A DNA stretch of 64,000 nucleotides, taken from Paraburkholderia sp. HP33-1. Its GTDB lineage: Bacteria > Pseudomonadota > Gammaproteobacteria > Burkholderiales > Burkholderiaceae. Shown here piece after piece: positions 26,351 through 36,500 of this stretch. Where the stretch lies: NCBI RefSeq assembly GCF_021390595.1, contig NZ_JAJEJR010000003.1:1082924-1146923 (forward strand), in the 5' to 3' direction. The notes beneath the pieces were generated by a model, which saw only the letters and a list, made by a program, of their open reading frames with translations, had not been told where the DNA came from and did no database searches. Numbering within the stretch: position 1 is the stretch's first letter; each line of letters opens with the position of its first letter. The position numbers and the translations under genes were made by a program.

Positions 26351-27298
26351 TCAAAGCGCCGCGATCCGCTCCCGGAAACGCTCGGTTCCCGCGACGATCT
26401 TGTCCAGCACTGCATCGAGCGCCCAGAACCGTTCCCGCACGTCATAGTCGATCACGCGGCAGCGAATCGAATCGAACGTGCCGATGCGCTGGTGGTACAT
26501 CTTCGCGAGCGCCGGATAGCCGAGCGCTTCGGACACAGCCGCGACGACGAGAAACGTCGATAATTCTTCGGCCAGCACCGGATCTTCGGCGCTCCGGCTG
26601 CGCAGCCATTGATACAGATCGGGGTGGAAGTTCGTGAACACACCGTTGAAGCCCGCCGAGCCCGCTTTCATCGCATCCCACGCAATCGCCGCGTTCGCGT
26701 TGAGAATTTTCAGCGGCGAGCCTTGAGCCAGCGCGACACGGCGCTTCACGGTCGCGAGATCGCAGCTCACGTCTTTGAGCATCACGAAGCGGCCGGTATC
26801 GATGCAGGTTTTCAGCTCGTCATCGGTAAGCAGGCGCCGATACGGCGCCGGGCATTCATACAAGCCCAACGGCAGATCCGACGGCAGCTTCGACAACAGC
26901 CGATCAAGATTCGCGAGAAACGTCCGCGAGCCTTCGCGCAGAGGGTCGAGGTGATTCGTCACCAGCACGACGCCTTGCGCGCCCGAATCCGCCGCAACGC
27001 GCAGCTCTTCGGCCTGCGCATCGAGGTCATCGCTGATATGACCGGATGCGACGACGGGCACACGCCCCGCCACTTTCTCGACGACGAAGCGCGCCAGCGC
27101 GCCGCGCTCGGCGAGACTCAGAAACTGCATCTCGCTCGACTGCGCGACGGCGAACAGCGCGTCCGAGCCTTTCGCCAGATACCACTCGATCAATCTTTCG
27201 AGGCCCGCGTAGTCGATCGTGCCGTCGTCGTGGAACGGCGTCAGCATCACAGGCACAATGCCCTCGATCGGGCCGGTCGTTTTCGCTTTATCGATCAT
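26351..27298 (-). CDS. Dihydrodipicolinate synthase/N-acetylneuraminate lyase family protein
   Basis: 315-residue class I aldolase of the DapA/NanA family. The Schiff-base lysine is in VMLKDVSCD and the conserved tyrosine in GLYECPAPY. Family members cleave or dehydrate 2-keto-3-deoxy sugar acids or condense pyruvate. Its neighbours (MFS transporter, ribokinase-type kinase, LacI regulator) argue for sugar-acid catabolism rather than lysine synthesis. ATG 27298 is preceded by AAGGAGAACCCA. The real substrate cannot be read. Confidence 0.85.
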   Translation of the reverse strand: MIDKAKTTGPIEGIVPVMLTPFHDDGTIDYAGLERLIEWYLAKGSDALFAVAQSSEMQFLSLAERGALARFVVEKVAGRVPVVASGHISDDLDAQAEELRVAADSGAQGVVLVTNHLDPLREGSRTFLANLDRLLSKLPSDLPLGLYECPAPYRRLLTDDELKTCIDTGRFVMLKDVSCDLATVKRRVALAQGSPLKILNANAAIAWDAMKAGSAGFNGVFTNFHPDLYQWLRSRSAEDPVLAEELSTFLVVAAVSEALGYPALAKMYHQRIGTFDSIRCRVIDYDVRERFWALDAVLDKIVAGTERFRERIAAL

Positions 27299-27355
27299 TG
27301 GGTTCTCCTTGAATACACAGATCTGCACGGCACGGGCGCGCTCGCCCGCTATCCG

Positions 27356-28678
27356 TTATACGGGAAGCCGGGCCGGCACGCTCGACGTGTCATGCTCGGG
27401 AATGGGTCGCTTGACCAGCAGCAGATAGGCCATCGCGCCGACGAACGCAATGCCCGCCGCCGTCAGCAGCGCCGGGACGAACGACGTCGCTTGCGCGATA
27501 TAGCCCGTCACGATCGGCGCGAGCGCGCCACCCAGAAAGCCGCCGAAGTTCTGCATCGCGCCGAGCGACGCGATCCTGCTGGGCGGTGCCGCCGCCGTCG
27601 CCAATGCCCACGATGCAGCGGACGCCGCATTCGCCAGAAAGATCACGACGGAGATGCACGCGATCGCGATCGTATTGCTCTGAACGAGCGCGGCGGGAAT
27701 CGTGAATGCGACCATGCCGAGCATCGCGATCACGACGGCATTGCGGCGGCTCACGACGGGCGAACTGCTGCGCTTCGTAATCAGATCGGAGAACCAGCCC
27801 GCGAGCAGCGCACCGACGAAGCCGCAGAGAAACGGCACGGACGCGGCGATGCCCGTGCGCGCGAGGCTCATATGGCGCTCCATCGTCAGATAGCCGGGCA
27901 GCCAGGTCAGATAAACCCAGTTCAGGTACACGGAACCGAAGAACCCGATCAGCATGCCCCACGTCGTGCCATAAGAAAACAGCGCGCGCCACTCAGCGAA
28001 CGTGAGCTTGGGCGCAGGGCCGGCCGCCGGTTCGGCATCGGCTTCGAGATAGTCGCGTTCTTCGCGGCTCAACGCCTGCCTGTCCGGGTCACGATAAAGC
28101 GCGAACCAGACGACAGCCATCACGAGCCCAAGCGCGCCCGTCACGATGAACGCCCAGCGCCAGCTGAACGTGACGATCAGCACCGACAGGCACAGCGGCG
28201 CCAGCGCGCTGCCGAGCGGCGATGCCGAGTTGAAGATGCCCGTCGGCGTGCCGCGCGACTTCAGCGGAAACCAATTGCTCACGACACGCGCCGCCGACGG
28301 AAACTGCGGCGCCTCGCCGATACCCAGCACGATGCGCGCGAGCACGAAGAAGCCGAACGTCGATACGAGGCCGCCCGCGATCTGCGCGAGCGACCACACG
28401 ATCAGCCCTGCGCCGAGCAGGCGGCGCGGCCCGATCCGGTCGACGAGGCCGCCTACCGGCAACTGGCACAGCGCATAGCTCCACGAGAAGGCGGACAGCA
28501 ACAGTCCCATCTGCCCGAGCGAGAGACCGAGGTCTTCCCGGATCAATTGATTCGCGACCGCGAGCGTGCCGCGGTCCAGGTAGTTGACGATACCGCTCGC
28601 CATCAGCAGCGAGAGCGCGATGGTCTGCGCGCGCCGAATGCGCGGTGGAGCGGTCAGGCGTTCAGAAGTCGTGTCCAC
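27356..28678 (-). CDS. MFS transporter (ACS/sugar-acid type)
   Basis: 440-residue major facilitator with 12 predicted TM helices. SGIVNYLDRGTLAVA in helix 1 and the GGLVDRIGPRRLLG loop are typical of the anion:cation symporter family that takes up hexuronates, galactonate and glucarate. The start is a GTG at 28678 with GGAGACA upstream. It is encoded between the kinase and aldolase genes on one strand, so it presumably imports their substrate. Confidence 0.85.
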   Translation of the reverse strand: MDTTSERLTAPPRIRRAQTIALSLLMASGIVNYLDRGTLAVANQLIREDLGLSLGQMGLLLSAFSWSYALCQLPVGGLVDRIGPRRLLGAGLIVWSLAQIAGGLVSTFGFFVLARIVLGIGEAPQFPSAARVVSNWFPLKSRGTPTGIFNSASPLGSALAPLCLSVLIVTFSWRWAFIVTGALGLVMAVVWFALYRDPDRQALSREERDYLEADAEPAAGPAPKLTFAEWRALFSYGTTWGMLIGFFGSVYLNWVYLTWLPGYLTMERHMSLARTGIAASVPFLCGFVGALLAGWFSDLITKRSSSPVVSRRNAVVIAMLGMVAFTIPAALVQSNTIAIACISVVIFLANAASAASWALATAAAPPSRIASLGAMQNFGGFLGGALAPIVTGYIAQATSFVPALLTAAGIAFVGAMAYLLLVKRPIPEHDTSSVPARLPV

Positions 28679-28778
28679 GTTTGCTGTCTCCGTCCGTTGT
28701 ATGAATGCTGTGGTTGTTCACTGCCTGTTGCAATGCCATTTCACTGCTCGTTCAATGCGCGGGCTCCGACGCCCCGCA

Positions 28779-29738
28779 TCAAGCCTGGCTGACGCTGTCT
28801 ACTTCCAGTTCCGCGCGAAATGGAATCGACGTCTGCGCGCCTGCGCGCGTCACGCTCAACGCCGCCGCGCGCTGACCGAAAGCAATCGATTGCTGCATCG
28901 ATGCGCCGCTTGCGCGTTCGACCGCAAAGCCGCCTGCAAAGGTGTCGCCAGCCGCCGTTGTATCGACGACGCCCACGCTCGGCGCGGCCATCTGTCCGCT
29001 GCCGTGCGCGCCCGCCCAGATCACGCCTTGTGCGCCGAGCGTCACGATCACGTTGCGCACGCCCTTGCCGAGCAGGGCGTCGGCGGCGAAGCGGGCGTAC
29101 GGCACGCCGTTCACGGGAATATCGGTCAGCAGCGCGGCTTCCGTTTCGTTGACGAGCAAATAGTCGATCTGTCTGTACAGCGCGTCGTCGAGAGGCTGCG
29201 CCGGGGCGGGATTGAGCAGGACCGGCACGCCGTTACGCGCGGCGATCTCGATCGCGCGCTCGACGCTCGCAAGCGGCACTTCGAGCTGGCAGATCAGCAT
29301 GTCGGCGCTCGCGATCAGGTCAGCTGCGGCATCGACATGTAGCGTGCTCAACTGGGCATTCGCACCCGGCGCAACGACGATGCTGTTCGCACCGTCGCTG
29401 CCCACCGTGATCGAGGCGATGCCGGTCGGCTGGTCCGCCATCCTATGCACGTGAGCAAGGTCGATGCGCTCGCTGTGCAACGCGTCGCACAGCGACGTGC
29501 CGAACGCATCGGTTCCGACGCAGCCGACCATCGCGACCTTCGCGCCGAGCCGCGCCGCCGCGACGGCCTGGTTCGCGCCCTTGCCGCCGTTGACGGTCTC
29601 GAAGCGCTCGCCGAGCAGCGTCTCGCCTGGCGACGGCAGACGCGGCGCGTGGACCACGAGATCCATGTTGGCGCTTCCAACAACGACGACCAAGGGTGCA
29701 GCGGCAGATGAACTCATGGTTGATGCGATGGTTTCCAT
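28779..29738 (-). CDS. PfkB-family sugar kinase (ribokinase-like)
   Basis: 319-residue ribokinase-type kinase. Substrate loop NGGKGANQAVAAARLG near the N-terminus and catalytic/anion-hole motif DTTAAGDTFAGGF near the C-terminus are both intact. It phosphorylates a sugar or sugar acid with ATP. It is the first gene of the minus-strand operon that faces the LacI gene; ATG 29717 is an alternative start. Ribose is the family default, but the aldolase neighbour suggests another sugar. Confidence 0.87.
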   Translation of the reverse strand: METIASTMSSSAAAPLVVVVGSANMDLVVHAPRLPSPGETLLGERFETVNGGKGANQAVAAARLGAKVAMVGCVGTDAFGTSLCDALHSERIDLAHVHRMADQPTGIASITVGSDGANSIVVAPGANAQLSTLHVDAAADLIASADMLICQLEVPLASVERAIEIAARNGVPVLLNPAPAQPLDDALYRQIDYLLVNETEAALLTDIPVNGVPYARFAADALLGKGVRNVIVTLGAQGVIWAGAHGSGQMAAPSVGVVDTTAAGDTFAGGFAVERASGASMQQSIAFGQRAAALSVTRAGAQTSIPFRAELEVDSVSQA

Positions 29739-29775
29739 TGATGGGCGGTAGTGCGCACACTGATCCCGGAATGCG

Positions 29776-29789
29776 TGTTAGCGCTTACA
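29776..29789. promoter_or_regulatory. LacI-type operator, copy A
   Basis: TGTTAGCGCTTACA, a near-perfect palindrome (TGTAAGCGCTAACA on the other strand) with the central GCGC typical of LacI-family sites. It lies 38 bp upstream of the kinase start, where binding would block that promoter. Confidence 0.75.
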
Positions 29790-29883
29790 TTTAACGTGGC
29801 CATCGTGACGGACTGTCATTTTCATGCCGATATTGCAGCGCAATTCATGCAATATTTCGGCCACGGATGCCGTGGACACATCG

Positions 29884-29897
29884 TGTTAGCGCTTACA
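29884..29897. promoter_or_regulatory. LacI-type operator, copy B
   Basis: Identical TGTTAGCGCTTACA, 108 bp from copy A and 35 bp before the LacI start. The shared flank extends to GTGTTAGCGCTTACATTT. Two copies could support looping and autoregulation. Confidence 0.75.
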
Positions 29898-29931
29898 TTT
29901 TTGAACGAGTTGCGCGAAAATTGCAAGCGGG

Positions 29932-31110
29932 ATGATGAAGGCCGAGGGTAAACGCCCGGTCTCATCGCCTGGTAAGATGGCGGCCACCCACGCCTCGCGC
30001 GGCAGTTCATCCACGACAAACGCAACGACCATGAGCAGTTCACACTCGTCCGCGACACCCGAGACGCCCGCCATCCGCACGCGCCGCAAGAGCGGGCGTG
30101 CGGTTCTCAGCGACGTGGCGCGTCTCGCGGATGTGTCGACAGCCACCGTATCGCGGGTCTACAACGAGCCCGACAAGGTCTCGCCCAGCGTGCGCGAACG
30201 CGTGCTGCAGGCGGCGACCACACTCAACTGGATTCCGAATGCGGCAGGCCGTGCGCTCGCATCGACGCGCACGCATATCGCCGGCGCGATCATTCCGACA
30301 CTCGACGATGAGGTATTTGCATCGCAAGTTTCCGGCATGCAGGCGGTGTTGGCCGAGCGCGGCATCACGCTGTTTCTCGGCTGCTCGAACTACGATCCGG
30401 CGCAGGCGTTGACCCAGGTGCGGGCGATGCTGGCGCGCGGCGTCGAAGTGATTGCGATCGTCGGCGAAGCGCATCCGCCTGAACTGTTCGATGCGCTCAG
30501 ACAGGCACGCGTGCCGTATGCGATCACCTACGCGTATCGCGAGGGCAGTCCGCATCACTGCATCGGCTTCGACAATCGCGCGGCGTTCATTGAGATCGCC
30601 GAGCATCTGATCGAGCTGGGGCATCGAACGTTTGCCGCCATCTTTCAACCGGGGCGCGATAACGATCGCGTTCAGGCGCGGGTGGCCGGTGTCCGGGAAG
30701 CGCTAGCGCGGCATGGGATCGCGGTGCGCCCTTCGCATATGCATGAAGGGCCGGCGACGATTGCGTTCGGGCGTCAAAGCTTGCGCGCGATCTGGCAGGG
30801 TGGGGACAAGCGCCCTACTGCGATTATTTGCGGCAACGATCAGCTGGCGATTGGCGTGCTGCTGGAAGCGGCTGAACTCGGGATCAAGGTGCCGCAGCAG
30901 TTATCGGTGACGGGTTTTGATGATGTCGCCATCGCGCAGCAGATTCATCCGTCACTCACGACGATGCGCGTCGATACCGCGAAAATCGGCCGGCGCGCAG
31001 CGCAATATCTGCTTGATGTGCTCGACGGGAAGACGAACTCGGAGTCAGGCGTCGTGCAGCCGATGTTGATGGTCCGGGAATCGACGGGGCGGGTGCGCGA
31101 GTCGGAGTGA
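29932..31110 (+). CDS. LacI-family transcriptional regulator
   Basis: 392-residue repressor: an N-terminal Ser/Thr-rich leader, LacI HTH (LSDVARLADVSTATVSRVYNEPDKVSP, residues about 58-83; hinge NAAGRALAS) and a periplasmic-binding-protein-like effector domain. It is divergent from the kinase-MFS-aldolase operon with two identical operators between, so it most likely represses that operon and itself until a sugar is bound. The leader before the HTH is unusually long; ATG 29977 or 30031 would shorten it to more typical lengths. Confidence 0.87.
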   Translation: MMKAEGKRPVSSPGKMAATHASRGSSSTTNATTMSSSHSSATPETPAIRTRRKSGRAVLSDVARLADVSTATVSRVYNEPDKVSPSVRERVLQAATTLNWIPNAAGRALASTRTHIAGAIIPTLDDEVFASQVSGMQAVLAERGITLFLGCSNYDPAQALTQVRAMLARGVEVIAIVGEAHPPELFDALRQARVPYAITYAYREGSPHHCIGFDNRAAFIEIAEHLIELGHRTFAAIFQPGRDNDRVQARVAGVREALARHGIAVRPSHMHEGPATIAFGRQSLRAIWQGGDKRPTAIICGNDQLAIGVLLEAAELGIKVPQQLSVTGFDDVAIAQQIHPSLTTMRVDTAKIGRRAAQYLLDVLDGKTNSESGVVQPMLMVRESTGRVRESE

Positions 31111-31191
31111 GCGCGTGCCATCCTCATTCCTGCAGGACATGGTCGGCCGTGCGGTCGCTGCGCAGCGCCGAAAGTCAGTTATTCGATATCT

Positions 31192-31812
31192 CTATGCGCA
31201 CCCGAATGTTACCGCGACTGCTTCCTGAATCGCCTCGAGTGGCGCGCACGGGCTGAGGGCTCGCTTGAACACCTCGCTATGGGCCGTGTCGATGTCTGCC
31301 AGAGTGCGAAGGGCTTGCTTTGGACCCAGGTACCACAGGCCGCGCACCTCCAGGTAGTTTTCAAGTAGCGAGAACAACAGCCAGTGACGCCGGTAATCAC
31401 CTTCTGCATCACCCTTACCCGCACGCCTCAGCATCTTCTCGGACCAAGCCTTTCGAAACGCGATCTCAGTCATCGAAATCGCCGCTGGCCCAGCTTCATA
31501 TTGTGCCTGGACGCGCGCGAGTACCTGATCGCCGAATGTGTCTTGCTGGAATAGAACTCGGCCGCCATGAATCCGAATCCAGCCAGGTTCGGCCTCGTCG
31601 TCCGTGGCGTGAACGAAAAGGTCCAGAAACATACCGTTCCATGGCGCTGCGATGCGCAGTTGGCCCCCTGTGTGACGGAACGCAATCACGTCCAGGTCAC
31701 TGGTCGCATCGTAGTCCCCGCGTGCGCGCGAACCATATAGGATCGCCGTATGGCAATGGTAGGTGCTCTGAAGTTCAGCACATAGGGCTTCAAATATCTG
31801 GCTATCGGACAT
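31192..31812 (-). CDS. Nucleotidyltransferase-domain protein
   Basis: 206-residue protein with an N-terminal minimal nucleotidyltransferase core, GSRARGDYDATSDLDV at about residues 26-41, whose aspartates bind metal. A helical C-terminal part of about 100 residues follows. Such proteins transfer nucleotides to small molecules or proteins; some are antitoxins or antibiotic-modifying enzymes. No HEPN-type partner is adjacent, so a toxin-antitoxin role is not supported. ATG 31812 follows AGGTG. Confidence 0.75.
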   Translation of the reverse strand: MSDSQIFEALCAELQSTYHCHTAILYGSRARGDYDATSDLDVIAFRHTGGQLRIAAPWNGMFLDLFVHATDDEAEPGWIRIHGGRVLFQQDTFGDQVLARVQAQYEAGPAAISMTEIAFRKAWSEKMLRRAGKGDAEGDYRRHWLLFSLLENYLEVRGLWYLGPKQALRTLADIDTAHSEVFKRALSPCAPLEAIQEAVAVTFGCA

Positions 31813-31865
31813 GACACCTATGCGTGATGATTTCCGTTGAACATTCTGACGAGAACCGCAGCCCG

Positions 31866-32390
31866 TTACGCATGCCGTGCCTGGCGCGGCATATCGGAAA
31901 GCAACGCCCATCGCTCATGGTCTCGCCATTCGCCATCGATGCGAAGATAACGTGGTGAAAAGCCTTCCTGTTGAAAGCCCAGCCGGCAAACGAGCGCAAT
32001 CGATGCAATATTCCCCGGCTGGATGTTAGCTTCGAGCCGATGCATTCCAAGATCGTCGAATGCATAGCTGATAGCCGCGCGTAGCGCCTCAGTCATCAAC
32101 CCAGTGCGGCTCGAGTTCGACATTCCGTAGTACCCGAGATAAGCGCTCTGAAAAGCACCTGCGACTATCTCATTGAGATTGACGACGCCAACCACTTTAT
32201 TCGACGCCACTTCGCGGGCGACAAGACCAACGTTCGCTCCGGTGAGGCAGCGCGCGAACCAGTTATCGAAACCTGGCTGATCGGTAAAGGAAGAGACCCA
32301 AGGTAAGTGATATTCCTGACTTGCGCGGTTGGCCGCGATCAAATCGGCGGCGTCAGCACGGATCACACGGCTTAGTCGAATGACACTCAT
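31866..32390 (-). CDS. GNAT N-acetyltransferase (RimJ/RimL-like)
   Basis: 174-residue acetyltransferase of the RimJ/RimL group: SNSSRTGLMTEALRAAISYAFDDLGMHRLEANIQPGN, split here as the acetyl-CoA loop SRTGLMTEA and the LGMHRLEA strand. It would acetylate a protein N-terminus or small amine. It stands in a run of unrelated single genes on the minus strand; the substrate is unknown. Confidence 0.8.
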   Translation of the reverse strand: MSVIRLSRVIRADAADLIAANRASQEYHLPWVSSFTDQPGFDNWFARCLTGANVGLVAREVASNKVVGVVNLNEIVAGAFQSAYLGYYGMSNSSRTGLMTEALRAAISYAFDDLGMHRLEANIQPGNIASIALVCRLGFQQEGFSPRYLRIDGEWRDHERWALLSDMPRQARHA

Positions 32391-32502
32391 GATTTTCCAT
32401 CGAGATGTAATAGGTCGCCTCGCCTGGCTTCCAAAGCACGGAAGATATCCGATTCTTGCGCAGTAAAGCGATCAGGCGCGAATCGGAGTGCACGACGCAG
32501 CG

Positions 32503-32892
32503 TCAGGAGGACCATGCAGAGTTTTGCAAGACGATTCGGTAGCCGTCGGGATCCTCGAATGTTCGACCTGACACGTCCCAATAAGGATTAAACGACGTCA
32601 CGCTAACGAATCCATTCTCGACCAGGTGGTCACACGTCGATTGCCACTCGGCTCGGTCTGGAACGTAAAACACTAGCAAATCCTCACGCGTCGGGGTTGG
32701 CGCCACCGGGTGTCCTCGGCACTGGGTGAACTCGAAGTGATAGTCCATGCCGGGACTTCCAAGCATCACTCCGTCGAACCCCTGATGATCCTGAAACTTT
32801 GCCAAAACGTCCAGGTTGAGCGCTGCGCAATACATGTGTTCAGTGCGGGCAAGATTGCTAACGGGCCGGGCGATTCTGACATGTGTCTGCAT
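32503..32892 (-). CDS. VOC-family (glyoxalase-fold) protein
   Basis: 129-residue vicinal-oxygen-chelate protein with paired beta-alpha-beta halves: N-terminal HVRIARPVSNLARTE and C-terminal FEDPDGYRIVLQN carrying the metal-ligand glutamate position. Single-domain members include glyoxalase I, dioxygenase-like and antibiotic-binding proteins. ATG 32892 is used because AAAGG precedes it; the TTG at 32910 is less likely. No specific function can be assigned. Confidence 0.75.
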   Translation of the reverse strand: MQTHVRIARPVSNLARTEHMYCAALNLDVLAKFQDHQGFDGVMLGSPGMDYHFEFTQCRGHPVAPTPTREDLLVFYVPDRAEWQSTCDHLVENGFVSVTSFNPYWDVSGRTFEDPDGYRIVLQNSAWSS

Positions 32893-32978
32893 ATTGGAAA
32901 CCTTTTTCAACGACGTTCAAAAGCTCTTTCGCGAGGCTGCGCTGAACGATATCGGCCTATGCGGGCGGCAGGGGCAAC

Positions 32979-33455
32979 CTACCCTTCAACTGCGACACGC
33001 TTCGTCATCGGCGCGCAAGCCAATTCCAGTCCGCGCGAGGTACGGTACGTCGAAACCGAATCGCCCGACCAACCACAACGACGATAGAATGCCGCCGCGT
33101 TTAGCGTTGCATCGAGCCGCATTGTGGCAACGCCATGATGGCCGGCCAAAGCTTCGAGAAATTGCAGCATCTCGCGCCCAATACCGCGCCCCATATGAGA
33201 CGGCCGGACGAAGATTGCATCGACTTGCCCATTTGCCACCGTGAGCATTCCTGTACCGACGACCAGTCCCTCGTCGGCAGCAACGTAGAAATCACGTTCG
33301 ACAACGGCGGCCCATTTTTCCGTGGGCGTGCCATCGACCCATGCCGAAAGGGCTGCCGCCGGATAATGTTCAGCGCACGCAGCGTGCACCGAGGCTCTAC
33401 GGATATCCCACGCGACGAATACGTCATCGCAAGTCGCTTTTCGTATGGTCAGCAT
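32979..33455 (-). CDS. GNAT N-acetyltransferase
   Basis: 158-residue acetyltransferase; the acetyl-CoA loop is in VRPSHMGRGIGREMLQFLE and the C-terminal AAAFYRRCGW strand is typical. The ATG at 33455 gives the usual MLTIRKA N-terminus with AAGAG upstream; ATG 33491 would add 12 residues. Substrate unknown. Confidence 0.78.
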   Translation of the reverse strand: MLTIRKATCDDVFVAWDIRRASVHAACAEHYPAAALSAWVDGTPTEKWAAVVERDFYVAADEGLVVGTGMLTVANGQVDAIFVRPSHMGRGIGREMLQFLEALAGHHGVATMRLDATLNAAAFYRRCGWSGDSVSTYRTSRGLELACAPMTKRVAVEG

Positions 33456-33584
33456 GTCGCGCTCTTCGACTTCAATTTTTTTGTAACGCATGCTAGCGAC
33501 CCCACGCACTCCGCAAAGGGAAAAGAAAAGCATCACTACGGCGTTCCGGCATTCTCCCTACTCGTTGCCCACCCACCGTGTCGC

Positions 33585-36500
33585 TCAAGAAGGCTCCGTC
33601 TGCTTCGCCTCCACCGTGCGCCGGCTCCACGCTGGCTCGCCCTCTGCACGACGCCGCCTTCTCATGGCCCACGTGACGACATGAAACGAGACCGGCGTAA
33701 AAATCAACCCAAACACCGTCGCGGCGATCATCCCACCGAACACGCCCGTGCCAATCGAATGCCGGCTCTCGGCGCCACCGCCCGTCGAGAATACGAGCGG
33801 CACGACGCCGACCAGAAACGCTGCCGACGTCATGACGATCGGCCGGAAGCGCATCGTGCAGGCCTCGACGATTGCATCTGCGAGACCCGCTCCGCGCGCA
33901 TGCAGATCGCGCGCGAACTGCACGATCAGAATCGCATTCTTGCCCGCGAGGCCGATGACGGTCACCACGCCGATCTTGAAGTAAATATCGTTCGGCAATC
34001 CGCGCATGAACATCGCCGCGACGGCGCCGATGATGCCGAGCGGCACGACGATCAGCACCGACAGCGGAATCGTCCAGCTTTCGTAGAGCGCCGCGAGCGC
34101 CATGAACACGGCGAGCAGCGACAACGCCAGCAACTGCGGCGTTTGTTGCGCCGCCTGCGTCTCGGCGAGTGACACGTCGGCCCACTCGAACCCGATCCCT
34201 GCGGGCAATTGAGCCGCGAGACGTTCCATCTCGGCCATCGCAGCACCGGAGCTGTAGCCGCGCGCGGCGCGGCCCGTCACGTCGAGCGCCGGGTAGCCGT
34301 TATAACGCGTCAGGACGCTCGGCCCGCGCGTCCAGTGCAGCGACGCGAAGGCCGAGAACGGCACCATCCTGCCCGCCTGGTTGCGGACCGAGAGCGCGAG
34401 CAGATCGGCGTCCGTCATCCGTGTGGCAGCATCGCCTCCGACGAGCACGCGCAGCATCCGCCCTCCCGCCGGGTAGTCGGCGATATACGACGTGCCGAAC
34501 GTCGCGCCGAGTACGTCGGCGATGGCATCGAACGAGACGTCCATCGCATAGGCCTTCATGCGGTCGACCTCGACCGTGACGCGCGGCGCGTCGGGCAGCG
34601 TCTCGGAGTGCACGTCGGCCAGCACGCCGCTTTGCTTCGCGAGCTCGATAAGACGCTCGCGCGCCGCGTCGAGCACCTCCTTGTCCACGCCGCCGCGGTC
34701 TTCGAGGTGGAACGTAAAGCCGTCGGAGTGGCCAAGCCCGGGCACCGATGGCGGCAACTGCGCGAACACCTCCCCGTCGAGAATCCCGGCGAATTCGCCG
34801 TTCAGCCTTTCACGCAAGGTCACCGCATCGACATCGCGACGCTCCCAGTCTTTCAGCGACACGAAGGCCATGCCGACGTTCTGCCCGCTGCCCGCGAAAC
34901 TCCACCCGATCACCGACGTCACGTTTTCGACGGCTGGCTCCTTGTGCAGGATCGATTCGACGCGGCGCAGCACCGCGAAGGTCCGCTCCTGCGAAGCACC
35001 GGGCGGCAGTTGCACCATCACCTGAAGCTGCCCCTGATCTTCCGTCGGCAAGAAACCCCCGGGCATCGCCGCGTAGAGCACCGCCGCCGCCCCGATCAGC
35101 GCGAGATGCACGGCGAAGGCCAGCTTCGAGCGCCCGAGCAATCGCGCCACCCAGACGCCGTAACGACGCGTCGCCCCATCGAAGCCGGAGGCGAACTTCG
35201 CAAGCCAGCGCGCGGTGACACCGCCGCGGGAAGCGTTATGGTGCCTCGGCGGCTTGAGCAGATTCGCGCATAGTGCAGGCGCGAGCGAAAGCGCCATGAA
35301 CGCCGAGACCAGAATCGCCGAGATCATCGCGATCGAGAACTGCCGGTAGATTCCGCCCACGCCGCCGCTGAAAAACGCCATCGGCAGGAAGACGGCAATC
35401 AGCACGGCCGTGACGCCGACGATCGCGCCGCCGATCTGCCGCATAGCCTTGCGCGTCGCTTCGCGCGGCGCCAGTCCCTCGTCGCGCATGATCCGTTCGA
35501 CGTTTTCGACGACGACGATCGCATCATCGACGAGGATGCCGATCGCAAGCACGAGCCCGAATAGCGTGAAGACGTTGATCGAGAGGCCGAACGCGTGCAT
35601 GGCGAGGAACGCACCCATCAGCGTGACGGGAATCACGACGGTCGGCACGAGCGCGTAGCGCAGCTCGCGCAGGAACAGCCACATCACGCAGAAGACGAGG
35701 ACGATCGCCTCGCAGAGCGTCAGGACGACCTCCCTGATGGCGATGTTGACGAAGTGCGCGCCGTCGTAGGGAATCCGCACGTCGATGCCAGCGGGCAGCG
35801 TCTTCGACAACGCGTCGATGCGCGCGCGGATCGCGTTCGAAGTGGCGAGCGCGTTGCCGAGCGGCCCGAGCTGGATGCCAACCGTCGCGGCCGACTGCCC
35901 GTTCAGGCGTGACCAGAAGGTATAGCTGTCGCGCCCGACCTCGACGCGGGCCACGTCGCCGAGCCGCACCACAGCCCCGTCCGGCTCCGCCTTCAGCACG
36001 ATCGCGGCAAACTCGGCCGGCGTGCGCAACTGCCCATGCACGTTGACGGACGCCGTCAGCCCCTGACCGGCCGCGGCTGGCGCGTCGCCGATCGAGCCCG
36101 CCGTGACGGTCGAATTCTGAGCACGGATTGCGGCACTGACGTCGGCGGGCGACAGGCTGTATTCGCGCAGCTTCACCGGATCGAGCCAGATACGCATCGC
36201 CTCGTCGGCGTCCCACAGTTCGGCCGAGCCGACGCCGGGCGTGCGTTTCAGTTCGCGCAGCAGATAACGGTTCAGATAGTCACTCAATGCCGTGGAATTG
36301 CGTGTGCCGTCGGTCGACACGAGCGTGACGAGCATGAGGAACGTATTCGTCGCCTTGAAGACGCTGATGCCCTGCTGGACGACCTGCTGCGGCAAACGCG
36401 GTTCGATCTGCTTCAGGCGGTTCTGCACGTCGACCATGGCCAGGTCGGGATTCGTGCCGGGCGTGAACAAGACATCGATCTCGAGCTCGCCGAGCCCGTC

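Noticed and set aside
26609..28792. 727-codon plus-strand open frame
   Set aside because: It lies antisense to the aldolase and MFS genes, is extremely rich in Arg, His and Asp, and has no family features; it is a by-product of high GC coding sequence.
31192..31812. MNT nucleotidyltransferase as half of a toxin-antitoxin pair
   Set aside because: No HEPN-domain gene is adjacent; the neighbour is a GNAT acetyltransferase separated by 53 bp.
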